57,929 nt of DNA from an uncultured Lachnospiraceae bacterium (GCA_944384155.1 CALWSG010000001.1:1-57929), one strand, 5' to 3'. Shown: positions 43,741 through 51,857, counted from the first letter of the stretch. Notes: generated from the sequence alone by a model not told the origin. A program made the numbers and translations.

Positions 43741-44475
43741 ATGAAATTACAACAGCTATACAGCTATATAAGACGTGCCGTAGATGATTATAATATGATA
43801 GATGATGGTGATAAGATTGCAATAGGAATATCCGGAGGAAAGGATAGTCTTGCACTTCTTTATGGTTTGACCGGACTTATGAGGTTTTATCCAAAGAAAT
43901 TCAGCCTTACTGCCATTACTGTTGATTTAGGGCTTGGCATTCAAAATTTAGATAACATAAAAAAATTATGTAAACAGCTAGGCGTTGAATATAATATAAT
44001 CAGCACCGAAATAGGAAAGATTGTGTTTGATGAAAGACTGGAAACAAATCCATGTTCATTGTGTGCAAAAATGCGAAAGGGAGCATTAAATGAAAAGGCA
44101 ATAGAGCTTGGGTGTAATAAAATAGCATACGCTCATCACAGGGATGATGTTATAGAAACAATGCTGCTGTCCCTTATTTATGAAGGCCGCTTCCACTCCT
44201 TCTCTCCATATACATATCTTGACAGAACAGGGCTTACTGTTATAAGACCTATGATGTATGTTGAGGAATGTGATGTCATAGGCTTTCAGCATAAATACAG
44301 TCTGCCTGTTGCCAAAAATCCATGTCCGGTTGACGGTCATACAAAGCGTCAATATGTAAAAGAGCTTTTACGCACATTAAACACAGATAATCCGGGGGTT
44401 AAGGACAGGCTGTTCAGAGCCATTATAGACGGAAATATAAAGGGATGGCCCTTAAGAGATATACGCTTAAAATAA
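43741..44475 (+). CDS. TtcA-like tRNA thiolation / PP-loop ATPase
   Basis: The 244-residue protein has the PP-loop SGGKDSLALLYGL, the Cys pair in NPCSLCAKMRKG, and the C-terminal NPCPVDG segment, all of which belong to the TtcA/TtuA branch that activates tRNA nucleotides by adenylation and adds sulfur. Homologues in Firmicutes are annotated as tRNA 2-thiocytidine biosynthesis TtcA; I call it TtcA-like because the distinction from related thiolases needs an alignment. ATG 43741 is preferred to GTG 43720. Confidence 0.85.
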   Translation: MKLQQLYSYIRRAVDDYNMIDDGDKIAIGISGGKDSLALLYGLTGLMRFYPKKFSLTAITVDLGLGIQNLDNIKKLCKQLGVEYNIISTEIGKIVFDERLETNPCSLCAKMRKGALNEKAIELGCNKIAYAHHRDDVIETMLLSLIYEGRFHSFSPYTYLDRTGLTVIRPMMYVEECDVIGFQHKYSLPVAKNPCPVDGHTKRQYVKELLRTLNTDNPGVKDRLFRAIIDGNIKGWPLRDIRLK

Positions 44476-44497
44476 AAATATAAAAGGAGGTTAAGCA

Positions 44498-45556
44498 ATG
44501 CCAAATGAGGTTAATACTTATTACGAGGAAATAAGTCGTCAGATGATAAGAGAACAGCGAAAGCTTTTAGAGCAGCTTCCAAGATTCTGCACTGAGTTCT
44601 TCCGTGGAATAGATGCTACCACTGCTCCAAGGACAAGAGTGGGGTATGCAAGAGATATAAAGCTTTTCTTTTACTTTATTATTACTAATCATCCTGATTA
44701 TAAGGGAAAATCCATTAAAGATATTCCACTTAAGCTTCTTGATGAGCTTCAGGCGGCGGATATTGAGGAATATATGGAGTTTTTAAAGCTATATACTGAT
44801 GAGGAGGGAAATGAAATATCAAACTCCGAATACGGCATTAAAAGAAAAATGTCTTCTCTTCGGGTGATGTATCAGTATTTTTACGCACACGAAAGAATAA
44901 AAAATAATCCTGCTTCAGTAGTTAATATGCCTAAGCTTCATAAAAGAGAAATAGTCAGATTTGATGAAAATGAAATATATGATTTTCTTGAAAAAGTAGA
45001 AATGGGAACTAACCTTACTAAAAGACAGCTTGCCCACCACGAAAAAACGAAAAAGCGTGACCTTGCAATGATGACTCTTCTTTTGGGAACAGGCATAAGA
45101 GTGTCTGAATGTGTGGGATTAAATATAGATGATGTGGATATAAACAGTGCTTCTATTCGTATTATAAGAAAAGGCGGCAATGCGGATGTTGTATATTTTG
45201 GATATGAGGTTGAGGATAAGCTTCTTGATTACATTGATGAGAGGGAGGAAATTATACCTGTTGAGGGTCATGAAAAGGCACTTTTTCTATCTTCCCAAAG
45301 GAAACGCATATCGGTGAGGGCAGTTGAAAAAATGGTGGAAAAATATGCCAAAATAACAAATACATTAAAGCATATTACGCCTCATAAGCTTAGAAGCACA
45401 TACGGAACTCAGTTATATAGGGAAACGGGAGATATATATCTTGTTGCAGATGTTCTTGGGCATAAGGATGTAAATACCACAACTAAGCATTATGCAACTG
45501 TAAATGAGGATAAGAAGATTAATGCCAGAAATAAAGTAAAGTTAAGGGACAATTAA
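44498..45556 (+). CDS. Tyrosine recombinase, XerC/XerD-like
   Basis: The 352-residue protein has an N-terminal SAM-like core-binding domain (about residues 30-155) and the catalytic domain with Arg201 in GTGIRVSEC, His296 and Arg299 in HKLRS, His322 in LGHKD and the nucleophile Tyr332 in TKHYA. The family resolves chromosome dimers. It is somewhat longer than the typical 300 residues, because of the N-terminal extension and an insert (YTDEEGNEISNSEYG). It is a chromosomal single gene, not beside an integrated element. AGGAGG 9 bases before ATG. Confidence 0.88.
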   Translation: MPNEVNTYYEEISRQMIREQRKLLEQLPRFCTEFFRGIDATTAPRTRVGYARDIKLFFYFIITNHPDYKGKSIKDIPLKLLDELQAADIEEYMEFLKLYTDEEGNEISNSEYGIKRKMSSLRVMYQYFYAHERIKNNPASVVNMPKLHKREIVRFDENEIYDFLEKVEMGTNLTKRQLAHHEKTKKRDLAMMTLLLGTGIRVSECVGLNIDDVDINSASIRIIRKGGNADVVYFGYEVEDKLLDYIDEREEIIPVEGHEKALFLSSQRKRISVRAVEKMVEKYAKITNTLKHITPHKLRSTYGTQLYRETGDIYLVADVLGHKDVNTTTKHYATVNEDKKINARNKVKLRDN

Positions 45557-45563
45557 CTTATAG

Positions 45564-45605
45564 AACCGCCGGTATGCAAATAATAACCGGCGGTTTGAAG
45601 CTTTT
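45564..45605 (+). terminator. Terminator after the recombinase gene
   Basis: AACCGCCGGT (45564-45573) and ACCGGCGGTT (45586-45595) form a 10-base stem followed by GAAGCTTTTT. Confidence 0.85.
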
Positions 45606-45961
45606 TAATCGTTATAATAAGAAATCACAAGATAATTTCCGCTTTTAATGTTTTCATCTGATATACCATTGATTTGTTTCAATTCATCAATATATTCAAT
45701 TATAGTTGTATTGTCTTTGTCATAGTACTCCTCTGCTATATTCCAAAGGGTATCTCCTGATTGTATCAAAATGCTCTTGTAATATTTTGTTTTTTCAACA
45801 TTGCTTCCATTGGCGGCAACTGCTGTAATTAAAGTAAGAGATAATATAACTGCGGTAAATGTAATTATGATAAGGGCAGTTTTTTCCTTCAATAGTTTTA
45901 ATAAGCCGTGCAAGACAATACTGCTTCTGCTGTTTAAAAATCTTTTGTTTTTTCTGTTCAT
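45605..45961 (-). CDS. LysM protein, YneA-like SOS cell-division suppressor
   Basis: The 118-residue protein has a basic N-terminus, one membrane helix (about residues 30-52) and a C-terminal LysM domain with LIQSGDTLWNIAEEYYD and a following KSGNYLVISYY end. YneA of B. subtilis is such a protein, is divergent from lexA and delays division after DNA damage. Here the gene is divergent from lexA too, its promoter is a perfect TTGACA-17-TATAAT with LexA-type operators (see 45999-46093), and CGGAGG precedes the ATG. Sequence identity to YneA is not shown; the role is inferred from architecture, location and operators. Confidence 0.8.
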   Translation of the reverse strand: MNRKNKRFLNSRSSIVLHGLLKLLKEKTALIIITFTAVILSLTLITAVAANGSNVEKTKYYKSILIQSGDTLWNIAEEYYDKDNTTIIEYIDELKQINGISDENIKSGNYLVISYYND

Positions 45962-45998
45962 ATAATCCTCCGTTTCTCAGCGTTTATGGTATTATTTT

Positions 45999-46093
45999 GA
46001 ACAAATGTTCTTTAATCTTATTATATATTATGAACAGATGTTTGTCAAGAACTTTTGTTCGAAAAAAGTTCTTGCAATTCGAACAGGAGTATG
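45999..46093. promoter_or_regulatory. Array of LexA (SOS) boxes between yneA-like gene and lexA
   Basis: Three GAAC-N4-GTTC/T type sites: GAACAAATGTTC at 45999-46010, GAACAGATGTTT at 46032-46043 and GAACTTTTGTTC at 46049-46060, plus an imperfect CGAACAGGAGTATG at 46080-46093. They match the Gram-positive LexA consensus CGAACRNRYGTTYC at most positions. The second lies between the -35 and -10 of the yneA-like promoter, the first just past its start point, and the fourth in the spacer of the lexA promoter. Confidence 0.87.
46020..46048 (-). promoter_or_regulatory. Consensus sigma-A promoter of the yneA-like gene
   Basis: On the - strand TTGACA (46048-46043) and TATAAT (46025-46020) are exactly consensus and 17 bases apart; the LexA site at 46032-46043 occupies the spacer. 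Confidence 0.9.
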
Positions 46094-46100
46094 GTAATAT
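46072..46100 (+). promoter_or_regulatory. lexA promoter
   Basis: TTGCAA at 46072-46077 and TAATAT at 46095-46100, 17 bases apart, 34 bases before lexA. The spacer holds an imperfect LexA site, in keeping with autoregulation. Confidence 0.72.
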
Positions 46101-46133
46101 AAAAATATAAAAATTCAGAAAGGCGGTTATTAT

Positions 46134-46751
46134 ATGGCATACGGTAAGATTAGTGCTAAGCAGCAGGAAATATTAGAATATATGAAAAGAGAAATATTGA
46201 ATAAGGGATATCCACCTTCAGTGAGGGAAATATGTGAAGCTGTAAAACTTAAGTCAACATCTTCTGTGCATGCACATTTAGAAACACTTGAAAGAAACGG
46301 ATATATACGCAGAGATCCTACAAAGCCAAGAGCCATAGAGATTATAGATGATAATTTTAATCTTGTGAGACGGGAGGTGGTCAATGTTCCTATTTTAGGA
46401 AAGGTTGCTGCCGGTGAGCCTCTTTTGGCAGTAGAGAATATAGAAAATTATTTTACCATACCTGTAGAGTTTCTTCCAAATAATGAAACCTTTATGCTTG
46501 TTATAAAGGGTGAAAGTATGATAAATGCAGGTATTTATGACGGTGATATGATACTGGTGGAGAAAAAGAATTCAGCAGTAAACGGAGATATAGTGGTTGC
46601 TCTTGTGGAGGATTCCGCCACTGTAAAAAGGTTTTATAAGGAAAATGACTACATAAGGCTTCAGCCTGAAAATGATTCCATGGAGCCTATTATTGTTAAA
46701 CAGTGTGAGATTTTAGGCAAGGTTATAGGATTATACAGAAAAATGATATAA
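46134..46751 (+). CDS. lexA: SOS repressor LexA
   Basis: LexA represses DNA-damage genes and cleaves itself when RecA is activated. The N-terminal winged HTH has [25 protein letters not shown], the cleavage site is Ala93-Gly94 in VAAGEP, and the catalytic Ser128 (GESM) and Lys165 (ATVKRF) are at the usual distances. Length 205 is normal. It shares a promoter region with the divergent yneA-like gene, as in many Firmicutes. AAAGGCGG precedes the ATG. Confidence 0.96.
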   Translation: MAYGKISAKQQEILEYMKREILNKGYPPSVREICEAVKLKSTSSVHAHLETLERNGYIRRDPTKPRAIEIIDDNFNLVRREVVNVPILGKVAAGEPLLAVENIENYFTIPVEFLPNNETFMLVIKGESMINAGIYDGDMILVEKKNSAVNGDIVVALVEDSATVKRFYKENDYIRLQPENDSMEPIIVKQCEILGKVIGLYRKMI

Positions 46752-46805
46752 AACAGATAAGTAATAATGGTTAAAACATTAAAAGTAAAAAGCTTTTGAA
46801 TAATT

Positions 46806-46830
46806 GGCATATTGCGTTATGCAATATGCC
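46806..46830. terminator. Hairpin between converging lexA and rsfS
   Basis: GGCATATTGC (46806-46815) and GCAATATGCC (46821-46830) form a perfect 10-base stem with a 5-base loop. T-rich sequence comes only after a gap on either side, so termination is likely but not certain. Confidence 0.55.
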
Positions 46831-46838
46831 GGTCATTG

Positions 46839-47192
46839 TTATTTCTTTTTAATAGGCAGTTCTACTGCTCTGCCGTCACTCCAAATACGCTCCAAATCAT
46901 AGAACAGTCTGTCCTCCTGATTGAATATGTGTATGATAACATCATTGTAATCCATTAAAATCCAGTTGGCAGAATTATAGCCTTCTATCTGCCTTGGATG
47001 AACGTCTGCCTGTGCAAGCTTTTCAAGAACATTGTCAGAAAGTGCCTGAACCTGGTTTTTGTTTGTTCCTCCGGCAATAATAAAATAATCTGCTATAACT
47101 GATATTTCACTTATATCTATTGCTTTTATGTTTATTGCTTTTTTTTCTTCCAAAGCTAATACTGCTGTTGTTAGCATTTCTTCAGATATCAT
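46839..47192 (-). CDS. rsfS: Ribosome silencing factor RsfS
   Basis: RsfS binds L14 of the 50S subunit and prevents subunit joining when nutrients are short. The 117-residue product has the family signatures IKAIDISEISVIADYFIIAGG, NQVQALSDNV and NWILMDYNDVIIHIFNQEDRLFYDLERIW. It overlaps yqeK by 11 bases; the order nadD-yqeK-rsfS is conserved in Firmicutes. AAGGAG precedes the ATG. Confidence 0.95.
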   Translation of the reverse strand: MISEEMLTTAVLALEEKKAINIKAIDISEISVIADYFIIAGGTNKNQVQALSDNVLEKLAQADVHPRQIEGYNSANWILMDYNDVIIHIFNQEDRLFYDLERIWSDGRAVELPIKKK

Positions 47193-47805
47193 AAATACTC
47201 CTTTCTTCCTTCTTTTTTAATTCAAGTTCATTTTTCAGGTAATTATATGCATTTAAGGTAACGCTGTCAAGCTCCTGATTATTAGATAAAATATATGATA
47301 TTGTATCATCAAAAATCATTAAAACAGCCTTATCAATATCTTCAAATGCCATTTTTCTTATTTTGGCAAGGTTGGGAGCTTTATCTCTGCCGGGTTCAAT
47401 ATAATCTGCGGTAAATATAATTTTTTCAAGCATTGACATATTTTCTCTTCCGGTAGTATGGAATTCTATTGCATTTAATATCTCCGTATCTTTTATTTTA
47501 TATTCCTTTTTGGCTAGATAAGCACCAAGCTTTCCGTGAAGCAGATAAGGGATACGTTTTTCAGCTTCGCTTATGCCAAGCTTATATTTTTTACATAGCT
47601 CTAAAAGCTTTTCATCTGTGAAATTTTTGGCACAGTCATGCAAAAGACCTGCCATTCTTGCCTTGTATAAATCCACACCATACCGCATGGCAAGTGCTGC
47701 TGAGGTAAATTCTACACCTAAGGTATGCTCATAGCGGGACTTTTTAAGTACATCCTTAAGCCTGCTTCTGATATCTGCAAATTCCTTTCTTGTGCTTTTA
47801 TCCAT
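47182..47805 (-). CDS. yqeK: HD-domain nucleotide hydrolase YqeK
   Basis: YqeK cleaves diadenosine tetraphosphate symmetrically. The HD motif is seen in SRYEHTLGVEF, LLHDCAKN, EFHTTGRENMS and TADYIEPGR, which give the metal ligands. Length 207 is normal. It overlaps nadD by 8 bases and rsfS by 11, so the three are surely co-translated from one message. Confidence 0.94.
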   Translation of the reverse strand: MDKSTRKEFADIRSRLKDVLKKSRYEHTLGVEFTSAALAMRYGVDLYKARMAGLLHDCAKNFTDEKLLELCKKYKLGISEAEKRIPYLLHGKLGAYLAKKEYKIKDTEILNAIEFHTTGRENMSMLEKIIFTADYIEPGRDKAPNLAKIRKMAFEDIDKAVLMIFDDTISYILSNNQELDSVTLNAYNYLKNELELKKKEERSIYDI

Positions 47806-48439
47806 GGTATTTTACATCTCCTTTTGAAATATAAATATTATTGTTAAGCAAATAATCTTCTACATTTTTGGGAACCATGCCGGATATGGATTGTCCTGCG
47901 TTAAGTCTGTGTCGTATTTTAGATGAGGATATGTTAATATTGTCTGTTTTGAGTATTTTAATATTACAGTTAAACTGCTCTGTAAGATGATTTATCCGGC
48001 TGTTTATGCTGTTATAATCCATATCGTCTCTTACAGCGACAACAATAACCGCACTTTTAAGAACAATATCGGGTCTGTACCAGCTTTCAATATTCTTAAG
48101 GGAATCTCCTCCCATAATAAAATAATAAATGTTTTGGGGATACAGCTTATTTAGTAATGTCAGCGTATCTGCCGTATATATATATCCCTGTCTGCTTTTA
48201 TCCAGCTCAAAGTCAGAGAACTCTAATATGGAAGGATAGCTGCTTACAGCAAGCTTTACCATATCTACACGCTTATTAATGTCAAGAATATAATCTCCTG
48301 CTTTATGAGGAGGATTTGGAGATATCATAACAAGCACTTTATTAAGCTCAAGCTGCTCATATGCTTTAAGGGCAATAGAAATGTGACCGTTATGAATAGG
48401 GTTAAAGGTTCCTCCCATTATACCTATTTTATTCTTCAT
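47798..48439 (-). CDS. nadD: Nicotinate-nucleotide adenylyltransferase
   Basis: NadD adenylates nicotinate mononucleotide to deamido-NAD in NAD synthesis. The 213-residue protein has the nucleotidyltransferase signature GIMGGTFNPIHNGHISIA, VLVMISPNPPHK, FIMGGDSLKNIESW and the C-terminal ISSSKIRHRLNAGQSI with SSxxIR. It overlaps both neighbours by about 10 bases. Confidence 0.96.
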   Translation of the reverse strand: MKNKIGIMGGTFNPIHNGHISIALKAYEQLELNKVLVMISPNPPHKAGDYILDINKRVDMVKLAVSSYPSILEFSDFELDKSRQGYIYTADTLTLLNKLYPQNIYYFIMGGDSLKNIESWYRPDIVLKSAVIVVAVRDDMDYNSINSRINHLTEQFNCNIKILKTDNINISSSKIRHRLNAGQSISGMVPKNVEDYLLNNNIYISKGDVKYHG

Positions 48440-48713
48440 ATTTTGAATTTTCCTTAGCCTGCTTAAATAGTATTATTTTTCTTCCAATTACCTGTATTAC
48501 TTCGGAATGGGTGCGTTCAGCAAGAACATTGGATATGGAATGTATATCGTCAAGACAATTTTTCAGAACATTGATTTTAATAAGCTCTCTTGCCTCCAAT
48601 GCCTCATTTACCGCCATTGTTATTTCCGGAGTAACCCCTGACTTGCCAACATGAATGATAGTATCCATTGTCATGGCACAGCCCTTTAAATATGCTCTTC
48701 TTTTGCTTGTCAT
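48429..48713 (-). CDS. yhbY: YhbY-type ribosome-associated RNA-binding protein (CRM domain)
   Basis: The 94-residue protein is a single CRM domain with TSKRRAYLKGCAM, the GKSGVTPEI loop (GxxG type), EALEARELIKINVL and VIQVIGRKIILF. The family associates with pre-50S particles. The start is ATG 48713 with AAAAGGAG upstream; reading upstream to 48818 would run into obgE. It follows obgE by 16 bases. Confidence 0.93.
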   Translation of the reverse strand: MTSKRRAYLKGCAMTMDTIIHVGKSGVTPEITMAVNEALEARELIKINVLKNCLDDIHSISNVLAERTHSEVIQVIGRKIILFKQAKENSKYEE

Positions 48714-48729
48714 AATTGCAACTCCTTTT

Positions 48730-50022
48730 TTATTTATAATAATCAAACTCGTGACCATATATGCGGACTGTATCTCCGTCCTGTATTCCCAGCTCTTCCA
48801 GCTCTTTGAGAATACCATTGTCCTTCATAAAATTCTGGAAAAACATAAATCCTTTTTCTGATTCCAAATTAGTATATCCAAGCATTCTTTCTATACGGGG
48901 TCCTTCAATGAGAAATACTCCATCTTCATCATCAGCTTTCGACACTGTATATGGCTCATTAGGATTATCATTATACATTTCAGGAAAGTATTCTTTTTCA
49001 AATACTACAGGCTTGTCATCTAAATTCTTCAGCATATCATTAACTGCATAAAGAAGCTCCTTTAATCCTCTTCCGCTTACTGCAGATATTGGAAATACCT
49101 TTATCCCCTTAGGCTCAAATTCAGCCTTAATAAGGTCAATACAGCTTTCGTCACCGTCATATATGGCATCTGTTTTATTGGCTGCTATAACCTGAGGTTT
49201 TTTTAACAGTTCAGGATTATAGGCCTCAAGCTCTGCATTTATGGTATTAATATCAGCTATAGGGTCTCTGCCCTCAACAGACGCAGCATCAACCATATGA
49301 ATAATGACTTTTGTTCTCTCAATATGCTTTAAAAACTCATGACCCAGTCCGACACCTTCACTGGCACCTTCAATAAGTCCGGGAATATCAGCAATAACAA
49401 ATCCGTTATGACCATCTAAATCAACTACTCCAAGATTAGGATTAATGGTTGTAAAGTGATAATTTGCAACTTTAGGTCTGGCATTTGTAACTCTTGAAAG
49501 AAAAGTTGATTTTCCAACATTTGGAAAGCCCACAAGTCCTACATCTGCTATTACCTTAAGTTCAAGCGTCACCCAAAGCTCTTTTGCTGCCTGTCCCGGC
49601 TGTGCATACTTAGGAACCTGCATGGTAGCTGTTGCATAATGGGAATTTCCTTTACCTCCACGACCGCCCTTTAGTATAGTTTCACGAAGGTTTTCACCTG
49701 ACATGTCAGCTATAACCTTACCGCTTTCTGCTTCCTTTATAACAGTGCCCTCAGGAACTTTTATAACTAAGTCTTCACCATCTTTTCCATGCATATTTTT
49801 TTTGCCGCCCTCTTCACCGCTCTTGGCAACATACTTTCTAATATGCCTGAAATCTGTAAGAGTGTTTAATCCCCTGTCAACTTCAAATATAATATCTCCG
49901 CCGCATCCGCCGTCTCCACCGTCCGGACCTCCGGCAGCAACAAACAGTTCACGGCGAAAGCTTACATGACCGTCTCCTCCTTTTCCGGATTTTATAAATA
50001 TTTTTGCACTGTCCGCAAACAT
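48730..50022 (-). CDS. obgE: GTPase ObgE/CgtA
   Basis: Obg is a ribosome-associated GTPase tied to 50S assembly and growth control. The glycine-rich Obg fold (SGKGGDGHVSFRRE, GGPDGGDGGCGGDI and GGRGGKGNSHYA) is followed by the G domain with GFPNVGKSTFLSRV, DIPGLIEGASEGVGLG and NKTD, and by a C-terminal OCT domain. Length 430 from ATG 50022, 7 bases after GGAGG (the ATG at 50034 is part of that ribosome site). A terminator-like hairpin lies just upstream at 50054-50085. Confidence 0.97.
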   Translation of the reverse strand: MFADSAKIFIKSGKGGDGHVSFRRELFVAAGGPDGGDGGCGGDIIFEVDRGLNTLTDFRHIRKYVAKSGEEGGKKNMHGKDGEDLVIKVPEGTVIKEAESGKVIADMSGENLRETILKGGRGGKGNSHYATATMQVPKYAQPGQAAKELWVTLELKVIADVGLVGFPNVGKSTFLSRVTNARPKVANYHFTTINPNLGVVDLDGHNGFVIADIPGLIEGASEGVGLGHEFLKHIERTKVIIHMVDAASVEGRDPIADINTINAELEAYNPELLKKPQVIAANKTDAIYDGDESCIDLIKAEFEPKGIKVFPISAVSGRGLKELLYAVNDMLKNLDDKPVVFEKEYFPEMYNDNPNEPYTVSKADDEDGVFLIEGPRIERMLGYTNLESEKGFMFFQNFMKDNGILKELEELGIQDGDTVRIYGHEFDYYK

Positions 50023-50053
50023 ATTGACCTCCATTCAAAATTCTACTGCTTTG

Positions 50054-50085
50054 AAAAAAGGCTTCAACCATTATGATTGAAGCCT
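50054..50085 (-). terminator. Terminator/attenuator between rpmA and obgE
   Basis: On the - strand AGGCTTCAA (50085-50077) and TTGAAGCCT (50067-50059) form a 9-base stem followed by T6. It ends about 30 bases before the obgE start, so it may lower obgE expression relative to the ribosomal protein genes. Confidence 0.82.
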
Positions 50086-50102
50086 ATAAATAATAAACTA
50101 AA

Positions 50103-50387
50103 TTATTCAGCTACAGGGTAGATAGAAACCTGCTTCTTATCTCTTCCTTTTCTCTCGAATCTTACAACGCCGTCAACTAATGCAAATAAGGTATCGTCTC
50201 CTCCTTTGCCTACATTAACACCAGGATGTATCTTTGTACCACGCTGTCTGTAAAGAATGTTTCCTGCCTTAACAAACTGTCCGTCTGCTCTCTTGGCACC
50301 CAGTCTTTTAGATTCTGAGTCTCTGCCGTTCTTTGTAGAACCAACACCCTTTTTATGTGCGAATAACTGAAGGTTCATATTTAACAT
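50103..50387 (-). CDS. rpmA: 50S ribosomal protein L27
   Basis: The 94-residue protein starts [14 protein letters not shown], the Firmicute form in which about 9 residues before the Ala-His-Lys-Lys are removed by the protease Prp; then [17 protein letters not shown] and [20 protein letters not shown] follow, as in L27. I use ATG 50387, seven bases after AGGAGG. Overlap and distance (4 bases) to prp upstream tie the substrate to its protease. Confidence 0.97.
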   Translation of the reverse strand: MLNMNLQLFAHKKGVGSTKNGRDSESKRLGAKRADGQFVKAGNILYRQRGTKIHPGVNVGKGGDDTLFALVDGVVRFERKGRDKKQVSIYPVAE

Positions 50388-50391
50388 AAGG

Positions 50392-50724
50392 TTACACCTC
50401 CTTAAATAATATCTGTAAATAATTTTCACTGCCATATTCTTTCATTATTCCCTTTAATCCAAGAATAAGAGAGTCTATTAACAGCACTGATTTGTCACTT
50501 GCCTTACCGTCAATGTAAAAGGTAAGTGTTCCCGTATTTTCATCTACATTGGCAGTACCCTTGTCATCTGTTAATACATCTATGGAATTAACAGTATTGA
50601 TAGCAAGGGCAGAAACACCGGCACATATAATATCACTGCCGTGTTTTGCGTAGCCTGCATGACCTGTCAACGAAAATCCTTTAATGCTTCCTTTTGAATC
50701 CTTAAAAAAAGTAGCCGTAATCAT
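50392..50724 (-). CDS. prp: Ribosomal-processing cysteine protease Prp
   Basis: Prp cleaves the N-terminal extension of L27. The 110-residue protein has the conserved [20 protein letters not shown], with catalytic His22 and Cys34 and Asp31 nearby. The gene is located between rplU and rpmA, as in other Firmicutes (B. subtilis ysxB). Confidence 0.95.
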   Translation of the reverse strand: MITATFFKDSKGSIKGFSLTGHAGYAKHGSDIICAGVSALAINTVNSIDVLTDDKGTANVDENTGTLTFYIDGKASDKSVLLIDSLILGLKGIMKEYGSENYLQILFKEV

Positions 50725-50735
50725 AATAAAAAGTA

Positions 50736-51044
50736 TTAAGCGTTAATCTTTGTAATCTTAACTGCCGTATACTGCTGTCTATGACCGTTTTTCTTGTGAT
50801 AGCCTGTTTTTCTCTTATACTTGTAAACGATAACTTTTTTACCCTTTACGTTATCAATAACATCAGCCTCAACTGTGGCACCTGCAACTGTTGGAGTTCC
50901 AACTTTTACATCGTCACCGCCCACAAGAAGAACATTATCAAAGGTATATGTTTCACCAGCTTCAACACCAAGCTTTTCAACCTTGATAATATCACCCTCT
51001 GAAACCTTATACTGCTTTCCACCTGTTGCTATTACTGCGTACAT
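50736..51044 (-). CDS. rplU: 50S ribosomal protein L21
   Basis: The 102-residue protein shows [59 protein letters not shown], all L21 features. ATG 51044 is preferred because AAGGAGGTG stands just upstream. It is first in the operon rplU-prp-rpmA, whose promoter is at 51160-51188. Confidence 0.97.
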   Translation of the reverse strand: MYAVIATGGKQYKVSEGDIIKVEKLGVEAGETYTFDNVLLVGGDDVKVGTPTVAGATVEADVIDNVKGKKVIVYKYKRKTGYHKKNGHRQQYTAVKITKINA

Positions 51045-51153
51045 TCCGTACACCTCCTTATATATTCAAAAAAATTGAACAATACTCGCCAACTTTGGTG
51101 CTGTCATTGCTGTTTATATTATGACAGACTTATAACCTCATTGTGCGGCACAC
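51045..51153 (-). ncRNA. Candidate rplU leader
   Basis: The roughly 110-base untranslated leader of the L21 operon contains a TGTG/CACA element and a 7-base CTGTCAT/ATGACAG stem. L21 operon leaders that bind L21 are known in Firmicutes; whether this fits that model I cannot check. Confidence 0.4.
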
Positions 51154-51159
51154 TAAGAT

Positions 51160-51188
51160 AGTGTAGTTTATTTGGAATAAAAAGTCAA
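51160..51188 (-). promoter_or_regulatory. Promoter of the rplU-prp-rpmA operon
   Basis: On the - strand TTGACT (51188-51183) and TACACT (51165-51160) are 17 bases apart. Confidence 0.78.
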
Positions 51189-51261
51189 GCATTTTTTAAA
51201 CTATTTAAAGATATATTTGCAGAGAAGATTTATGGTATTTTCAAAAAGCTTTAAAATTTTA

Positions 51262-51305
51262 AAGTTTTAAAAAGAAATAAAGCACCGATTTGTTCCGGTG
51301 CTTTA
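51262..51305 (-). terminator. Terminator of the lipoprotein gene
   Basis: On the - strand TAAAGCACCG (51305-51296) pairs with CGGTGCTTTA (51287-51278), loop of 8, then TTTCTTTTT. Confidence 0.9.
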
Positions 51306-51314
51306 CAATAATGC

Positions 51315-51794
51315 TTATTCAGCAGAAAAGTCTGCTTCATAAATAACTGTTCCCTCTGCATCAATATATCTTACCTGTACAACAGGGTCTTTAACATCAA
51401 TCATTTCTGAAAGAGATGCAGCAAGTGATGTAAACTGTGATGACTGCTCAGTCAATCCGCTTTCAAGAGCTTCTGCCATAGCTTCCTTGCTGTCGTCATC
51501 TACAGTAATTGATGTGTAGGTATATGTATATATCAGTTTGTTGTCCTTACCTGTTATATCCATTTTCATGCCTGAATCTTCCAATGACGACATAAGACTT
51601 TCGAGAGAAGACTGGAACTCCTCAGAGTTTACGTATTCCTCAATACTGTCGTACATATAAGTTTTATCATTTGAGCTATTATCTGACTTTGAGCTGTTGT
51701 TATTAGAGCTGTCATCATCTCCTCCGCATGCAGCAAGGGATAATACCATAGTAAGCATTGCCATGCAAGTTAATAATTTAATTATTTTTTTCAT
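51315..51794 (-). CDS. Small lipoprotein (DUF4854-like)
   Basis: The 159-residue protein begins MKKIIKLLTCMAMLTMVLS and has a proper lipobox LAAC, so a diacylglyceryl-cysteine anchor is expected, then an Asp/Ser/Asn-rich linker and a domain with YMYDSIEEYVNSEEFQSSL and KLIYTYTYTSI. This resembles the DUF4854 lipoproteins common in Lachnospiraceae; function unknown. I start at ATG 51794 with GGAGG upstream; the upstream frame to 51857 would cover the promoter. It has its own consensus promoter and terminator. Confidence 0.82.
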   Translation of the reverse strand: MKKIIKLLTCMAMLTMVLSLAACGGDDDSSNNNSSKSDNSSNDKTYMYDSIEEYVNSEEFQSSLESLMSSLEDSGMKMDITGKDNKLIYTYTYTSITVDDDSKEAMAEALESGLTEQSSQFTSLAASLSEMIDVKDPVVQVRYIDAEGTVIYEADFSAE

Positions 51795-51828
51795 CTCATA
51801 ACCTCCGATAGAATTTTTTGACGTTATT

Positions 51829-51857
51829 ATTATATAGCTATGAAATATTTTTGTCAA
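51829..51857 (-). promoter_or_regulatory. Consensus promoter of the lipoprotein gene
   Basis: On the - strand TTGACA (51857-51852) and TATAAT (51834-51829), 17 bases apart, both perfect consensus. Confidence 0.9.

Noticed and set aside
44498..45556. Tyrosine recombinase as evidence of a mobile element
   Set aside because: No attachment-site repeats, no cargo or excisionase, and neighbours are core genes, so a chromosomal Xer-type enzyme is more likely.
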